The notes under the pieces were generated by a model. It saw only the letters and a program-made list of their open reading frames with translations. It ran no database searches and had not been told where the DNA came from. Shown here one piece after another: positions 22,441-34,790 of a stretch of 64,000 nucleotides of DNA. Position 1 is the stretch's first letter, and every line of letters starts with the position of its first letter. Source of the stretch: Bimastos eiseni (Eukaryota > Annelida > Clitellata > Crassiclitellata > Lumbricidae); contig OY365819.1 of the NCBI GenBank assembly GCA_959347315.1, positions 22,586,589 to 22,650,588 of the forward strand, in the 5' to 3' direction. The position numbers were made by a program, and so were the translations under genes.

Positions 22441-23128
22441 CTAGCTTTAAGCATGACTAAAGAAAGGCAATCAATCAGACAACCAACCCTTCTCAATACT
22501 GATGACACCAAGGAATTAAAAGGCCTTCTTAAATATCGTGGTTAGCTAACTCTTCGACCTCTCTGCTTCGAAGTGAGGACTTGTTGCAGACTTGGCTGTC
22601 TGGTTTAACCGTAACTGCCATCAAATACATCATTGCTCTCATTGTCTAGCCCTAGAGAGACGTTTGCGTCAAACTCAGGATCCAGCTGATCGACTTAACC
22701 TGAATCGCTCAACCCTTTTGCACTCTCAACTAGCAGCTCTATTGTCAGAATGAGGCAACCTACCGCAATGAGGAAAACCCAAGACGACTAGGGTCTTCTA
22801 TCTTTGGTTTTATGGGACACTCATCTCAACTGCTTAGCAGCCATGACTTCCTCACAATAATTTCTACAAAAATGGAAAACATCCATACTTCCAGGGCCGT
22901 ACTGAGCTATAATTCCGAGGCATCAGTCACTGTGTAGGGACCTTGAGCAAGTACAACTGCAATTGCACCATCGAGGCATGTACACTTCTGAGCGAAAGAA
23001 GTTGGAAGAAGGGCGATATCAAATTTCAAGAATTTCAATTCACCTAATCATCCACCTTCCAATTCTCGACTTAAGCAACACCCGTCTTAACAGCTACTCT
23101 GCATCCCTCTGGAAACCGGACTCGGTAT
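22441..23128 (+). other. Unassigned DNA with a partial SINE (copy 3)
   Basis: At about 22925-23030 in + orientation lies a fragment of the same tRNA-SINE: GTGTAGGGACCTTGAGCAAG, ACAACTGCAATTGCACC, and the tail AAGGGCGATATCAAAT. The tRNA-like head is missing. The rest (22441-22920) has no domain that I recognise. Confidence 0.45.
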
Positions 23129-23470
23129 GGGACGATTGATCACGGGATGATTGATCATCGGATGATTGATCATCGGACAATTGATCATCAGACGATTGAT
23201 CACCAATTGATATATTTGGAGGTACTGCGATCAGCCTTAACGTTTGGTGATGTTTATCATTTATAGCGGTAAATAAGAGTCTTTCTACCTTATTAATTAA
23301 AGTGATCAATGTGTGTGTATAAATCTTTGTAAAAATTGACAGCTACAGTGATCAATCGTCTGATGATCAATCATCCGCAGTGATCAATCGTTCGATGATC
23401 AATTGTCTGGTGATCAAACGTCTGCAATGATCAATCGTCCAGTGATCACCCGTCTAGTGATTAGACGTCC
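23129..23470. mobile_element. Foldback element with minisatellite arms (GATTGATCATCGGA units)
   Basis: The left arm (23129-23210) is about five tandem units of GGACGATTGATCATC type. The right arm (23347-23470) is about eight units of the reverse complement, TGATCAATCGTCC type. Between them lie about 135 bp of unique DNA. Such inverted arrays form a long hairpin, the architecture of foldback transposons. No coding capacity is seen. Confidence 0.7.
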
Positions 23471-24334
23471 TAGAACCCCAGACTCTGACCTCTTTGCACA
23501 ATCTCTGTAACTTCACACAATGCTCATGATTAAGCTCGTGCCCTGCATTTAACTTTCAAGGGACACTTTAGAAGTTTGGAGATTATGAATACCTTTTTGC
23601 CTTCAAACGCATCTTCTTAGACTCTACTTATGTTGCAATTCCCTTCCACATAATTCCTTTCATTACTTCATCGCCAGAACCCATCTGATGATTTCCTTGA
23701 ACACTTCCCATATTCTCTTCATCTTTTCATTCTTCCAATCAAGCCTTCAGGTTTTCCAATCATCATTTGTTCCAGCATTTACTCTCACCTATTATACTTA
23801 TTTCCCTTATACCTTGCCTTTGTATTGAATTTGTCATTTACATGACTATTCTTGTAAGGGGCTGTCCACATATTACGTACGCAGCGAGGCGAGGGGGTTT
23901 AGAATTTTGGCGATTTTGCATACGGGTGCGTACGGTGGATGGAGGGGGTCCTTAAAATATGTACGTACGAAAATATAACTGTCTAATTATGACGTCCACA
24001 ATACGGAATACAACAAAGCACACTTATTAAAATCAGAACTGTAAACCCAATCACAGACTATATTCCTGCTTAATCAATTTATGTAACATTAAAACTTTTC
24101 AAAATGCAAGTGTTGTTAGTGTTTTATTTCTTTGTAACAGTTGACAAATTTGAGCTGTTAAATATGATGCTTAACAAAAGAAATAGTCTATGGTAAAATC
24201 AATGTCTTACAGATGTCTTTAGCTATATAGCATTTACAATTTTTTTAGCTTGATGATTTATTGTTCACCATTTCTTAATCACAAATATTTCAAGTGCAAG
24301 AGAAATTTTATAATATTTTATTACGGTGAAAAAA
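23471..24334. other. Intron DNA, includes a possible Kolobok/ISL2EU-type terminus
   Basis: At 23857 the sequence GGGGCTGTCCACATATTACG resembles ends of Kolobok/ISL2EU-type transposons as I remember them. GTACG-rich subterminal motifs follow to 23970, and the opposite end is not found. The remainder is AT-rich and featureless. Confidence 0.35.
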
Positions 24335-24477
24335 AAAGTATTGGTGTCGCGTATCGAGTACTGGCTTAAAAAAAAGTATCGCGATACACATACCAACCAA
24401 ATAAAACTATCGCGATGCACACTGCGATACTGCAACAAGATCGCCGATACCAAAGTATCGCGATATCAACAGCCCTG
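24335..24477. mobile_element. hAT-like terminal fragment with TATCGCGATA motifs
   Basis: The segment contains several short palindromes TATCGCGATA, and its right end is CAGCCCTG, whose complement CAGGGCTG is a standard hAT terminus. The left end cannot be identified, so only one end of the element is present or recognisable. Confidence 0.4.
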
Positions 24478-24839
24478 GAAACATATCAAAGAATGATTAA
24501 GGAGCAGGTACAAGATTAAGAGGAACTATTGAGACGATTCAAACTCACCATTGAAAGAGATTGAGCATAGGAGAACAGGATAATAAGACAGCAACTCAAT
24601 ATGTTGAATGTCTGCAGATGGCATTTGAATATGGTTATGAAGGACTGGCATTTTAAAATGATTATGAAGACATTCCATTCTTCCGAGCAACAATGTTTTG
24701 ATTTTTCTATCATTGCTCACTCTGCAAACAAACCTAACTTTCATTTAATTAGTTTTTGCATTAGATTTTCTTTTGTTTGTATTCTTCTGTACAGTTCTAC
24801 ATTGCTGACCTTTTGTTTCCAGCCTAATCTTAATATTTT

Positions 24840-25430
24840 CTTAACATTTTCTCTCAAATGTCAAAATTCTCCTTTCTATGTATTTTGTTACTACCCATGT
24901 TTCACAACCATATAGCATGCTACTAAACACGCATGTTTGCAGAACGCTTAATTTTGTCTCTAACTTTATGGCTTTACTTTTCCAGATTTTGTCCATAGCC
25001 TTAAATGATACTGACGCTTTTACAATTCTTGTTAGTATCTCTTTTTTACAGTCCAAGTCGTATGTCATATTGCTCCCTAGGTATGTGAATCTTACTACAT
25101 TTTCCAGTTGGATTTCATCTACAACAATCCATTTTGTAGCAATCTTCTCCCCAAATATCATTGTTTTTGTTTTGTCGTAGTTCATTTCTAGACCATATCT
25201 CTTGCCTTCTTTGTTTAATTCTTACATTGTCTGTTCCAGTCTCTGTTCATTTTCATCTATTAAATCGATGTCTTCGGCAAAACAAAAGTCACTGAAATTT
25301 GTGCCGCTAATTGTAGCTCCCCTCTCTTCTTCTTCTCTAATTTTGTCCAAGACTCTTTCCAAGAAAGTAATAAATGTGTTAGGCGATATCGGATCTCCTT
25401 GTCTTGGTAACTATGATGCTTGAATAGAAA
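24840..25430 (-). pseudogene. RTE-type LINE reverse transcriptase fragment
   Basis: The minus strand reads motif B (QGDPISPNTFITFLERVLD) and motif C with one Asp replaced (FCFAEDIDLIDE) near 25400-25250. The C-terminal region follows (25185-24841) with NYDKTKTMIFGE, FTYLGSNMTYDLD and SSMLYGCETWVVTK. This order is characteristic of RTE/BovB-group proteins. It is interrupted by a stop near 25225 and truncated at both ends. Confidence 0.7.
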
Positions 25431-26004
25431 TAGGATTGCTGAACGAAATCCTCCTAAATAGATAACAGGCCCTATAGGTGAAAATAATGCTTGCTGAAAT
25501 GGAAGTTGGATTGATCAAAATAGGTCAAGTTCTTGCTGAAGCAGAAGCTGGATTTGCATACATTATTATCACCAATCCAGCTTCTGTTTTACCAAAATAC
25601 ATTGGGCGAAAAATAAGATTTTGGTGGGTTTTTTCTGTTAACCATCTGTCGTCAACTCTTTGTTGTGATTTAATGCGTACGCCGTATGGACATATATTTG
25701 CATTGGTGAAATTGTCGACACGGGGTCGAGTGGCGCTGGCAGCATTTTGAAAGTGGGGACAAAAAAATAAAAGTTTCTGAAAAGGCACGAAGTGCGAAAT
25801 TTTGCTTGCCTTCCTCCCTTTCCGAGTGCCTCCCCATTTACAGAGCACTTTGCAGAGATGCGTGTCATGGTAAATTATGCCACAGCTTGAATTGTTGTCA
25901 GCGTCAAATATTGTGTATTATTATGTCGGCTTCAAGCATTCTAAGACCTACTAGAGCCATAGACTACATGTTGTCGATAAGGTACGGTAACCATTCTGTA
26001 TTCT
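25431..26004. other. Unassigned intron DNA
   Basis: A short inverted pair, GAAGCAGAAGCTGGATTTGC and AATCCAGCTTCTG, lies at about 25538-25590. It could be a hairpin MITE core. Otherwise no gene or element end is recognised. Confidence 0.3.
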
Positions 26005-26849
26005 CAGTGGCGGTGCCAGACTTTTTTGGTAACCAGGGCATAGCCAGGGCAATCATTTTTGTTATCAGTGCAGGGCGATTTATGGCTATGACAATGATAA
26101 CAGTACATTGTGACCTTAAAATTTTGGTGACCACATAAGCTCGCCAAAACAGTCAAACCCCTTGTCCATATAAGCTTGCCATAAAGAGTTTAACAAATAG
26201 AGCCCCAGAGTTAAGTATTCGTTATGTCAATGCTCAGTGTCATACTAGCAGACAAGTGACAACAGTTATCATATGTTTATGACTTAATTATAATGTCAGC
26301 TGTATGAGGCAATGGGGGATAAACTGCTATAAATTTGTCCAAAACTTTGTCTAAATCCAAAATGAAAGGGCTCTCTTTATTCATAGACAAAACTGCTACA
26401 TCTAGCATTGTGGTTCTCAAGCGTATCTTTAATAGTTTGAGACAGCTAAATTAGTGCTCGGATTGAGCAGACGTAGATGGAATAGTGCATACAATTAAAA
26501 CTAGCCTGTCCAGCTCAGAAAAGGCTTCAGCATATTCGGCAATGAAACGAGTGAATGCAATCAGTTTATCACCTTCAAATATTGGCAATGTCCCATTTTA
26601 TTTTTGCATTTAAGCATTCTCTTCAACTGTCACAATTCCAGATTTACATCCTCCATGTTGACTCTGTAATTGCATACAAAAGTAGCAAGGAAACTTAAAG
26701 AAATTTGCACTGCCTGGTATTAACACCTGTAAAGCACGCAACAGTTTCATATTCTCGCCAGAAAATCTGCATGACGTGCAGTTCTGTAAGTGCTTATCAA
26801 TAAATTGTAGCATTATGCTACAAGGTGCCATTTGCCCTGAGTCAGAGGC

Positions 26850-27290
26850 GGTCTCTACTGGGTGCGTTTATTTTCTATTGTGACATAATTATTACAGCCT
26901 GAGCTTATTTTCTGTTGGACATGTTGGCCTGTCTTGCACCGCACGTGCCGGGTCATGCTGACCTGACACGGACCGACTCTCTGGCGTGCCAAGCTTGGCA
27001 TGGCATGCTGACCAGGCACGAATCGCTCTCCCCTCACATGCCGGCTCGGCACGTGCCAGCCCAGCACAACATGCTGGCCTGGCACGACTAGACTATAGAT
27101 AGAGGGCATTCTTGCATTAGAGAATTATGAGAGAAATAACATTCGATAGTTCAGTTAGTGCAGTGTAAAGCTTATTCGATGATGATTCGATGTGTCGACT
27201 ATCTGCTGCAGCTGTTACGTTGAATAAAGCCAAGTTAGTTGATTAATACATTGACTTCATCTGTACTTCAGTGCTTTTCGATCTCGTAAC
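26850..27290 (+). mobile_element. LTR-like segment inside the hAT element
   Basis: GC-rich DNA with many GGCACG/TGCTGGC-type subrepeats. A TATA-like ACTATAGATAG lies near 27092, a GAATAAA polyadenylation-like signal near 27222, and it ends ATCTCGTAACA at about 27290. This resembles a solo LTR, but the left terminus and target duplication are not certain. Confidence 0.4.
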
Positions 27291-27675
27291 AGTCTAGAAA
27301 ACCTGCGTCATACCGACCAGGTCTTATCCAGCGGACGATCTAGAAAACGGGGAAACCTCACCGTGCTCACTTAAGGATATCTGATGATAGACCATACTTG
27401 TTTACGATGTCCTTCGACGCCTGAATGTGTTTCATGCACTCTACTTTGTTTCGGTTTTGGCAAAAAAAAATAAAGGCAATTAGCAATCACATCGCATGCA
27501 ATGTCAGCATTCACATCTGAACATTGCAGACAATCGGAGGCAGCTTTCATTTCTCTAAGAAAGTTGCTGAATATTTCTAAGCAAAAGACAAATTTGAGAT
27601 CTATCATTTGCAATATCAATTGAGCATCAACAGGCAGGGCAGAGACATTTTTACCAGGGCATTTGCCCTGCCATC

Positions 27676-28450
27676 TAGTGTTGTTTTAATAATGCTTTAA
27701 TTTTAGTTTCGATTGTTAGTTTTCATTTATAGTTTTAGTTTAGATTGTTTCTCATTTATAGTTTTAGTTTTCATTGTAGTTCCTGTGTCTCAATTATAGT
27801 TTTAGATTTGTAAATTATAGTTTTAGTTAGTTTTAGTTTTAGGCTGCTTATTTTAGTTTAACTATAGTTTAGCTTAAGTATGCTAATTACAGCTTTAGCC
27901 ATTTAATATCAATTTAAGTCTATAGCAATAATTCTTTAATTCTAATTTCATTCTAATCGAACGTCAATGGTAGACGGTAAACATTTATGAATTAATCAAG
28001 TGCACTTCTTGCAGTAAGCCTAAGTACCATACATATTTGCTAAATTAAAAATATAGGATTCAAATTCGCGGTAAATGGTAACTGGAAGTATACGCATCGG
28101 TAAATGGTAACTGGAAGTATACACATCTCATTCTCCTCGTGTGTCTTAGAAGAGAGGTACTGTATGGTATAATGTCACATCATTTGCAGAATTATGTACA
28201 AATCATGCAAACAACGAATGGGCGCCTAAGTTAGGAACATTTTCAAGCTGAAATAATTGTTTTATTCCGGCTAAATATCGTTTTAGTTTCGTTGCATCTA
28301 TTTTCATTTAGTTTTAGTTGCCACCAAATTTCGTTTAAGTGTTAGTTTCTGTTGGCGCAGCAATCTAGTTTTCGATTTTAGTTTCCGTAAACGAAAACGT
28401 TTCAATTTCATTAATTACCATTTTCGTATTCGTTGACAAAAACAACTCTA
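27676..28450. mobile_element. MITE rich in TTTTAGTTTTAGTT, copy 1
   Basis: The ends TAGTGTTGTTTT and AAAACAACTCTA form inverted repeats. They are flanked by a perfect 8-bp duplication ctgccatc (27668-27675 and 28451-28458), as for hAT insertion. The interior is (TTTTAG)n-rich and noncoding. A second, more decayed copy in the same orientation starts at 40077. Confidence 0.8.
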
Positions 28451-28477
28451 CTGCCATCCTCTGATGTAGCGCCACTG

Positions 28478-30526
28478 TATACTGTATGACCGGGAGTATC
28501 TCTAATACTGTTGAAATATTAAGTTCAGAAATGCACACTGTAACCAGCAGTATTGATGACTTTCAAAAGCAAGTATCTGTTAATAAAGGTGTACATATTA
28601 AAACTGTAGCCCACTATATTCAGTTCAAAAGTAGCATTTATGTTGTGCAGTGTACTTTTAATGAAACCTATATATATACCTAATAAATTGTTCTTGTTTT
28701 AAATAACATATATAATATATCATTTTAAGTTTAACTAGAATTTCAAAGAATAAATTTTAAACATAGTCTATTCAGAATTTCAAAAAGTTTGTCAAACAGA
28801 AGCACACCTACAGTAAGAGCAATGCACAGTAATTGTTCAAATATTTAGAGTTCCAATAAAAATGAAGACTGCAAAATAACGCACAAATCACGTAATATTT
28901 TTGGGTGTGTACTCTTCTTTCAAGTGCTCCCTTATTTGGAGAGTACTGTGCTCCATTTGCAGGGGAACGTGTTCTATGATGACCTAGCTAGAATTGAATT
29001 CACCAGTAGTTGTTAAAATAACTTCTGCCCTACAGTCTCTTAAGCTCAGTCTTCTTGCTGACACGTCGTGGATCGTAAGCTGTGTTGCCGAATTGTCTCA
29101 TCTTCACATCTACAGATCTGCCATTTGAGGCCGCGAGGCATCGGCTACGGACTGTTTTAATCTTAGGCCTGAAGAATGTGCCGATATCTTGTTCGCTGCA
29201 ATGCTTTCCAGGCATGGTTGCTAACTTTATATCTCTAAGGTTCGATGTATGCTATTATAGTGATCGTTAAAGCTGTAAGGCCTAACCAATAAAATATACT
29301 AGGCCCATAATTCATAAAAGTAATAAAATTATACTAGTGACAATCGTACACTTAAGTGCAGAGGCCTACTAGAGCTATAGTGGTTTCACTTTAAAGGCTA
29401 AATACACATCAACATTTTTTTATGTCAATGTGAGTGAGTAAAAGTGTATCTAACATGACAACTGGAGTCGGAGTCTTCATGAGCCGCGCCTCATATCAGC
29501 TGACTAGTAAACTTAAAATTATTAAAATGCCCATATAATTATGCTATTATGAAAACAAATAATAAAATGCTGTTGATAATAACGTAGAGGAATTGCATTG
29601 ATGCATGGATGGCGTCCAGGCTGTGGTGACCAAATAAGTGGCAGGACCGTGAAAACAAGTGCCTGGACATCGTCCATGACCGTCGGTACTCTGCACACTT
29701 TAAGCACTGATAGCCTGGGAATCAATAGATTAAGTGTCAATATTGACCAGCACAGGGAGTTTCAGTAGGGTGGCCCTGAAAATCCATGTCACTCCTCCTC
29801 TATTGGTTGCAGACAGATATAAACCACTCCGTGCCTCTATCCTTAGCAAACTATTGATTTGTGCAACAACACAGGCCAAGATGAGATCCTAAGCAAATAC
29901 AATCAAAACTTTAAAATTTCCACAATATAAGCTAATATCATGTCAGTAAACTCAAACATGTGGAAATTAATGAGCAAGTTCTGAATTTAGACAAAATAAT
30001 CAGCAGATGGAAAATAGAAACTGACACGGTTCAAAAAAATTCAATGTGTGTGTAATTTTAGAAATGATAGCAGAACTCGAATAGAGCTTTTCTGCCATTG
30101 CAATGCTTCTGCTAACTGCTAATTATAAAAGGAATGCTAAATGTAGACTACCTAATTGTGCTCCAGAATATTTTGTTTTCATCATGCAATCCAAACTACA
30201 GCAACTTTTGTAACTGATATTCACTAGGGTGGTGCTCAAAAATTTTATTTTTAGTAAGTGGATGGGACAGCCTCTATCTAGTCATGTTCCTTTTGATGAA
30301 CTAAACCTGTGTGCAAAATGTTATAAAAATATTCCATCATTTAGGTGTGCCATATGAGATGACAAATTTTCAAAATTTGAGACAAGGATCGTAAGCACAA
30401 CTCTGTTAATATCATCGATAGTTTTATTACTTTGTGTAACAGAAGGTAAATTTCTAATTGTTATGTTTTAAAGTAGACTAGTTAAAGAGTACTCTGTGAG
30501 CTGAATACAGCTCTGTATCAGTTTGA
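28478..30526. other. Intron DNA without recognised features
   Basis: About 2 kb of AT-rich sequence. Short frames (e.g. 29030-29215 minus, 29522-29740 minus) show no domain, and no exon matching the TTC39 family is found. A few stretches such as CTAGGGTGGTGCTCAAAAAT (30226) resemble transposon ends but have no partner. Confidence 0.3.
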
Positions 30527-32400
30527 TTAAAACATGAAATCTTTATTGGTCCATTTTTGTGGCAGTTGACTTCTTGGGGTCGGATACTTTTTTCGATGCT
30601 TGGACACCACCTGGAGCAAGGCCTGCTTTTGACTATCATCCTTGGTCAATATTTGATTATATTCTTGGATCAGTGCCACTCCCCTTTCTGCCCGATCATT
30701 CACCACACTCAACCTCTCAACAATCTGTGACACTCCAAATAGATGTCCTGTTTCCTCAAAGTGGGATCTCTTTCCAGCCAACTAGTTGGGATGCCTAGTA
30801 TGGTGAAGAATCTCATTGTGTTTGAAGTCACAAAATCATCCAGAGTACATAAAGCTGTATCTGTAGTAATTTTTTGACGTTTGGATGGGATACCAGTACC
30901 AACTTTGGTTCTCATTGTCTACACCGAGGCCTTGGTATCATGTCAATGCGGTCGTCAAAAAAGCAGACAGCGATCAATTCTTCACTTAGGTATCCGGTAT
31001 GATAGGAAAGTGCCTTCATCACCACATTAACCACATGCAGATGATCTAAGTTTCACAAGGCGTTGAAAGCATGTTAGATCATTCAGTGGTGAATGAATAG
31101 AGTGTGATGCTGTCAACCAAGATTTGAGATAAACAAAGCAGATGAACAGGTTCAGGGAACGTAGTAAATTTATTTCCTGGAGGGTCATTCGGATTTGAGA
31201 ATGAAACAGAAACATCTTGAGATCTGGCCCTGTGCATGGCATGGCTGTGATATGCAACCCTCGAGGTGGGACATGACGCATGTAGATCAGCACAAGTTCC
31301 AAGAGCTCTTGGTAATCATGACGAGGTTGACACTCTTTATGCAAACATTCCAACACAAATTCAACAGCGTCTTGCATCATTTCTTTTGGATTGTTAAATG
31401 CTGCAGCTGTTTCATCATCTGACAAACCATTAGCAATCACATCATGGACAATCGAAGGCCATTATATTCCGAAATCGTTTAAATATAAGTATTTCAGGTC
31501 CAGTAGATGGTCCAAACTGGGCATTGAAAACATCTCCAAGGATCAGAGATGTGGTCTCGAGACCGCGGTCTTGGTCTCGAGACGGTCTCGAGACCGGAAA
31601 ACTGCGGTCTTGGTCTCGGATGAGTCAGTCTTGGTCTTGGTCTTAAGGGAACGGTCATGGGATTGGTCTCCATCTTAGGTTAGCGTTCTTGGTCATTTGC
31701 CGTATCAGAGCAATTTCTTAGATATTTGTCAGTTACTTTCGATCGGAGACACCAGTTTTTAGACCACCTATATATACATTTTACTGTGGGCCAAAAAATG
31801 CATTTGCAGCGGAACCAGCCATTTCAAAATTAACTTTCACAAATTTCAAGGTTCTGGAACAATCTAATAATTATGTGGTCAGCCACATATAGTCACTATT
31901 AACCTACAATTCCGAGTAAAAGTAGGCCTACATAATTCAAACGGAACGTTTATCTACTCATCTTAAAGTATTTAGTATTTACCTATCGTATACTGTAGGT
32001 AATTTAAAGTGTGATATTCTCAGGCCGAAGCCAAGGACTGAACACGTAAAAGTTCAGACTGGCAGGTAAAACTGATTCTGGACCATTATTAAGATTAGTA
32101 TTCTTCAGCAATAAAATTAATGTTTTAAGCGTGGTATTCCATTTTAGCGTCTTAATAAATTTAATTGTTTATAAAAAAGAGCATCGGTCATGGTCTTGGT
32201 CTCAAACCCTTGGTCTTGGTCTCGGACCACCCAGTCTTGGTCTTGGACCACCAGGTCTTGGACCTCTTGGTCTTGAGGTTTTGGTCATGTGCCCAACACT
32301 GCCAAGGACAACTTCAAAAATATGATGTCGACACACAAGATGTAGCAGATCTTTTGACAATTTTTTTCAGTAAGAACTGCTGCTGTACCCATAAGTATAG
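30527..32400 (-). pseudogene. Unrecognised transposon-like protein, broken gene
   Basis: Minus-strand frames follow each other co-linearly. The fragment upstream of a hAT insertion (about 32400-32302 and 31540-31450) includes EVVLGDVFNAQFGPSTGPEI. Then come 31440-31027 (ANGLSDDETAAAFNNPKEMM), about 31020-30920 (GYLSEELIAVCFFDDRID), and 30915-30527 (VVNDRAERGVALIQEYNQIL). Similar uncharacterised multicopy proteins occur, as I recall, in cnidarian and arthropod genomes, which suggests a mobile-element origin. A 758-bp hAT copy at 31544-32301 splits it, and stops are present. Function unknown. Confidence 0.5.
31544..32301 (+). mobile_element. hAT-like element with GGTCTTGGTCTC arms, copy B
   Basis: It begins CAGAGATGTGGTCTCGAGAC and ends CATGTGCCCAACACTG. 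Target duplications are ccaaggat (31536-31543) and ccaaggac (32302-32309), seven of eight identical. Both arms consist of GTCTTGGTCTCG units, and the 500-bp interior matches copies A and C. It is noncoding and interrupts the gene-like sequence at 30527-32400. Confidence 0.8.
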
Positions 32401-32694
32401 AAGAAAATAAATATATGAATATGGTATCCAACTATCTATGGTATAACACACTCAACCACATATTGCCGTAATCAAAGAATAGGTTGCAAAAGTGTTTAGC
32501 TTTCATCCAGCCTCTGGAAGCATTGATTTTTACAGCTTCAGTGATGCATGGTGTCACATGCAAAATTTAAGTTGCTGTGCAACACACCTAAATAATGGAA
32601 TATTTTAAAAAGATTTTGCACATGTGTTGCTACTGTCAATACAAATGAAACTAGGGGTTATCCCTAACATTTAAAATATGGATACCATCCTAAT

Positions 32695-34132
32695 CAGTGT
32701 TGGGCACAAGACCAAAACCTCGAGACCAAGACCGAGAGGTCCAAGACTAAGACCGGGTGGTCAAGACCAAGATCGGGTGATCCGAGACCAAGACCGAGGA
32801 TCTGAGACCAAGACAGAAACTCTTTTTTTATAAAGTGTGTTATTTAGACGCTAGAACGGAATAACAAGCATATAACATTAATTTTATTGCTGAAGAATGC
32901 TAATCTTAATAATGGCCCAGAAAACAGTTTTACCGGCCAGTCTGAACTTTTGTTGGTTCAGCCCTTGGCTTGAAAATAGCACACTATAAATTACTTACAG
33001 TAGGCCTATGCGATAGGTAAATGCTTTAACCCCTTTAGTGTCCAGTAAAATTTTTAAAACCTACCCTTATACGGCAAACAAATTTTATATCTGCATATCT
33101 ATGTATGTATGTATGTATGTATATATGTAGGTATATATGTATGTTTATATGTATGTATATACGTATGTATATATGTAGGTATATATGTATGTATGTATAT
33201 ACATATATGCATATATACATGGATTTATATATTTATATATTCATGTATATATACATATGTACACACATATATATGTGTACATATGTATATATGTATATAT
33301 ACATGAATATATAAATCCATGTATATATGTATATATATATATGTATAGATATGTATATATATATGCATATACATGTAATTTATATATATATATGCTTATA
33401 TATGTATATATATTTGTATATATATGTATGTATATGTGCCTGAATGAATGTATGTATGTATGTATGGGTATGTATACTTATGTATGCGCATGTATGAATG
33501 CATGTATATATGTATGTATGTACGTACGTATGTATGTATTTATGTCTGTATGTATGTATAATCAATTGGACGATTATAATCGGGTTTGCCGTATAATGGT
33601 TAGTTGTTTAGGACGAATATAATCGGGTTTGCCGCTAAAGGGGTTAAGGCATCTGAACAAGTCGATTAACGTTCCGTTTGAATGGTGTAGGCCTACTTGT
33701 ATACCTACTCGGAATTGTAGGTTAATAGTGACTACACGTGACCAACCACATAATCATTAGATTGTTCCAAAACCTTGATATTTGTGAAAGCAAATTTTGA
33801 AATGGCGGTTTCTGTTGCAAATGCATTTTTTTGCCCATGTAAACAGGTATCCATGCCTCTATCCATATAGATGGTCAGCGCGTCATAAATCGATAACAAG
33901 CGCGTAGGGCCTAAACATCAGGTGTCTAATAATCGAAAATAACCGACAAATGACCAGGAACGCTAACCTAAGACGGAGACCAATCCCAAGACCGTTCCTT
34001 TAAAACCAAGACCGACGCAGTTGAGACCAAGACCAAATGTCCGAGACCAAGACCGATGCATTCGAAACCAAGACCAAGACCGCATTTTTCCGGTCTCAAG
34101 ACCAAGACTGTGGTCTCAAGACCACATGCCTT
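32695..34132 (-). mobile_element. hAT-like element with GACCAAGACCGAG arms, copy C, with nested insertion
   Basis: It starts CAGTGTTGGGCACAAGACC. The flanking octamers atcctaat (32687-32694) and accctaat (34133-34140) agree at seven positions. The interior is the reverse complement of copies A and B. A 614-bp TTAA-flanked element (33030-33643) is inserted in it, so removing that leaves an element of about 820 bp. Confidence 0.8.
33030..33643. mobile_element. TTAA-flanked piggyBac-like MITE with (ATGT)n core
   Basis: The ends CCCCTTTAG and CTAAAGGGG are perfect inverted repeats directly flanked by TTAA (33026-33029 and 33644-33647). Subterminal CGGCAAAC and GTTTGCCG motifs are also inverted. 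The core (about 33100-33565) is a degenerate ATGT/ATAT microsatellite. Copies A and B of the host hAT element keep the uninterrupted site around a single TTAA. TTAA targeting and C3TTT-type ends fit piggyBac; this is inference. Confidence 0.8.
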
Positions 34133-34338
34133 ACCCTAATATTCACTTCCTTACTCCAAAAGTGGCTTGAAACAGACTATTTCCTTGTCTTTCAAACACT
34201 TGGATCGTTCAAGCACTAACTGCCTCTTCTGGCGACTGACTATCCATGCCTCTATCCATGCCTCAGTGACCGTCATAATTTTACAAATTTTAATTATGAT
34301 AATGATAATTAATAATATACAGGACTCGTATACTTGTA

Positions 34339-34675
34339 CAAGGTGGTTCAATGAAAAGTAAGCCAAACTTTTACTACCAATTTTTATTTTAATAAACAAA
34401 TATCAAAACTAAGTATATTTTATTAATTATAGTTTCAAAAGTAAAAATAATAAAATACAAGCAGGAGGACATTTTGAACATCTTCTTTAATTAAATAATC
34501 AGATCATGATCATACTACTGAGAGTTTCTTCCCAAAAATATTAAAGACTGTTTTGATCTTAGAAGTACTTTATACTTTGTTAAAAAATCTAAAAGAAAAT
34601 TGTCAGGCGTTAGAGATAGGCCTATATGAAATATAAACATAAACAGTTTGGCTTACTTTTCATTTAACCACCAAA
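34339..34675. mobile_element. Mariner-type MITE, 337 bp
   Basis: The termini CAAGGTGGTTCAATGAAAAG and CTTTTCATTTAACCACCAAA form about 30-bp inverted repeats that extend into AGTAAGCCAAAC. TA dinucleotides flank both sides (34337-34338 and 34676-34677). The interior is AT-rich and noncoding. Confidence 0.75.
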
Positions 34676-34790
34676 TATACATAATGCAGCTTGAGTTTTA
34701 GTTTCCTAACTGAACTTCTCAAAGGGATTTTGTTTTACTGCAGTTTTACTTGACAACCATTGTGCAATAGCAGCCTTTGTGCATCTAATC

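Larger units (their letters stand above)
26005..28477 (-). mobile_element. hAT element (MYM-type transposase), decayed, with nested insertions
   Basis: The ends CAGTGGCGGTGCCAG (26005) and TGATGTAGCGCCACTG (to 28477) are hAT-like inverted termini. The flanking octamers tgtattct and tatactgt agree at five of eight positions. The minus strand has the terminal dimerisation block of a hAT transposase (FSCLKLLKIRLRTTM, about 26450-26390) and upstream frames at 26831-26610 and 27619-27371. An LTR-like segment (about 26850-27290) and a 775-bp MITE (27676-28450) are inserted in it. Confidence 0.6.

Noticed and set aside
24878..25180. 100-codon + strand frame
   Set aside because: It is antisense to the RTE reverse transcriptase fragment on the minus strand.
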